Positions 5,716 to 5,757 of a DNA stretch of 5,757 nt are shown piece by piece. Location: the NCBI GenBank assembly GCA_016183885.1, contig JACPDS010000087.1, positions 1-5,757 on the forward strand. Direction: 5' to 3'. The position numbers and the translations under genes were made by a program. Origin of the DNA: Armatimonadota bacterium (GTDB taxonomy: Bacteria; Vulcanimicrobiota; JACPDS01). The notes beneath the pieces were generated by a model that did not search any database, was not told where the DNA came from, and saw only the letters and a program-made list of their open reading frames with translations. Each line of letters starts with the position of its first letter. The stretch's first letter is position 1.

Positions 5716-5757
5716 GCCTTTCTTTAAAATCTATTATTATTTTAAGAATAAAATAAT

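Noticed and set aside
1..5757. tRNA, rRNA, CRISPR array, riboswitch or complete mobile element
   Set aside because: Both strands were scanned by eye. No cloverleaf, regularly spaced repeats, known aptamer core or transposase/integrase motif was found.
5704..5757. Promoter for the YtxH operon
   Set aside because: The 54 bases are A/T-rich, with -10-like strings on both strands but no matching -35 or SigB-type GTTT/GGG pair at proper spacing. The promoter probably lies beyond the window.

Overview
The window is AT-rich DNA (roughly 70% A+T by eye) with dense bacterial gene packing, Shine-Dalgarno sites and A/T-ending codons (many AGA, ATA, TTA). An anti-sigma-antagonist (STAS) gene, the tail of a SigB-type sigma factor, a YtxH protein and an archease-RtcB pair suggest a low-GC bacterium, Firmicutes-like or from an uncultured anaerobic lineage. 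The sequence alone does not fix the phylum.

Layout: (i) 1-1260, minus strand: a MalZ-like GH13 alpha-glucosidase gene, broken. The reading frame stops after catalytic region III; a piece resembling the C-terminal beta-sandwich follows directly in another frame. (ii) 1261-1488: the divergent intergenic region, holding a ~110-bp element with terminal inverted repeats and two internal perfect palindromes. (iii) 1489-3001, plus strand: an MscS-type mechanosensitive channel followed, in the +1 frame, by a cyclic-nucleotide-binding domain. This looks like one ~500-residue channel-CNB fusion gene split by a frameshift near 2440. (iv) 2998-5703, minus strand: a co-directional block transcribed in the order YtxH protein, STAS anti-sigma antagonist, sigma-factor remnant, archease, RtcB. 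The rtcB stop and the CNB stop share the palindrome TTAA at 2998-3001.

The intact genes point to two themes. The first is RNA repair or tRNA splicing: RtcB ligase and its activator archease, tightly spaced. The second is a partner-switching stress module, of which only the STAS antagonist survives whole. The RsbW-like kinase is absent, and the sigma factor is reduced to its last ~34 codons (region 4.2), directly upstream of archease. This suggests the RNA-repair pair was once the distal part of a SigB-type operon.

The most notable property of the window is that three loci (MalZ-like, MscS-CNB, sigma factor) carry coding lesions within 5.7 kb, while rtcB, archease, STAS and ytxH look intact. 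Either this is real gene decay, or the assembly carries indels and collapsed deletions. The sequence cannot separate the two, and anyone using the annotation should check this first. No tRNA, rRNA, CRISPR array, complete IS or phage gene was seen.
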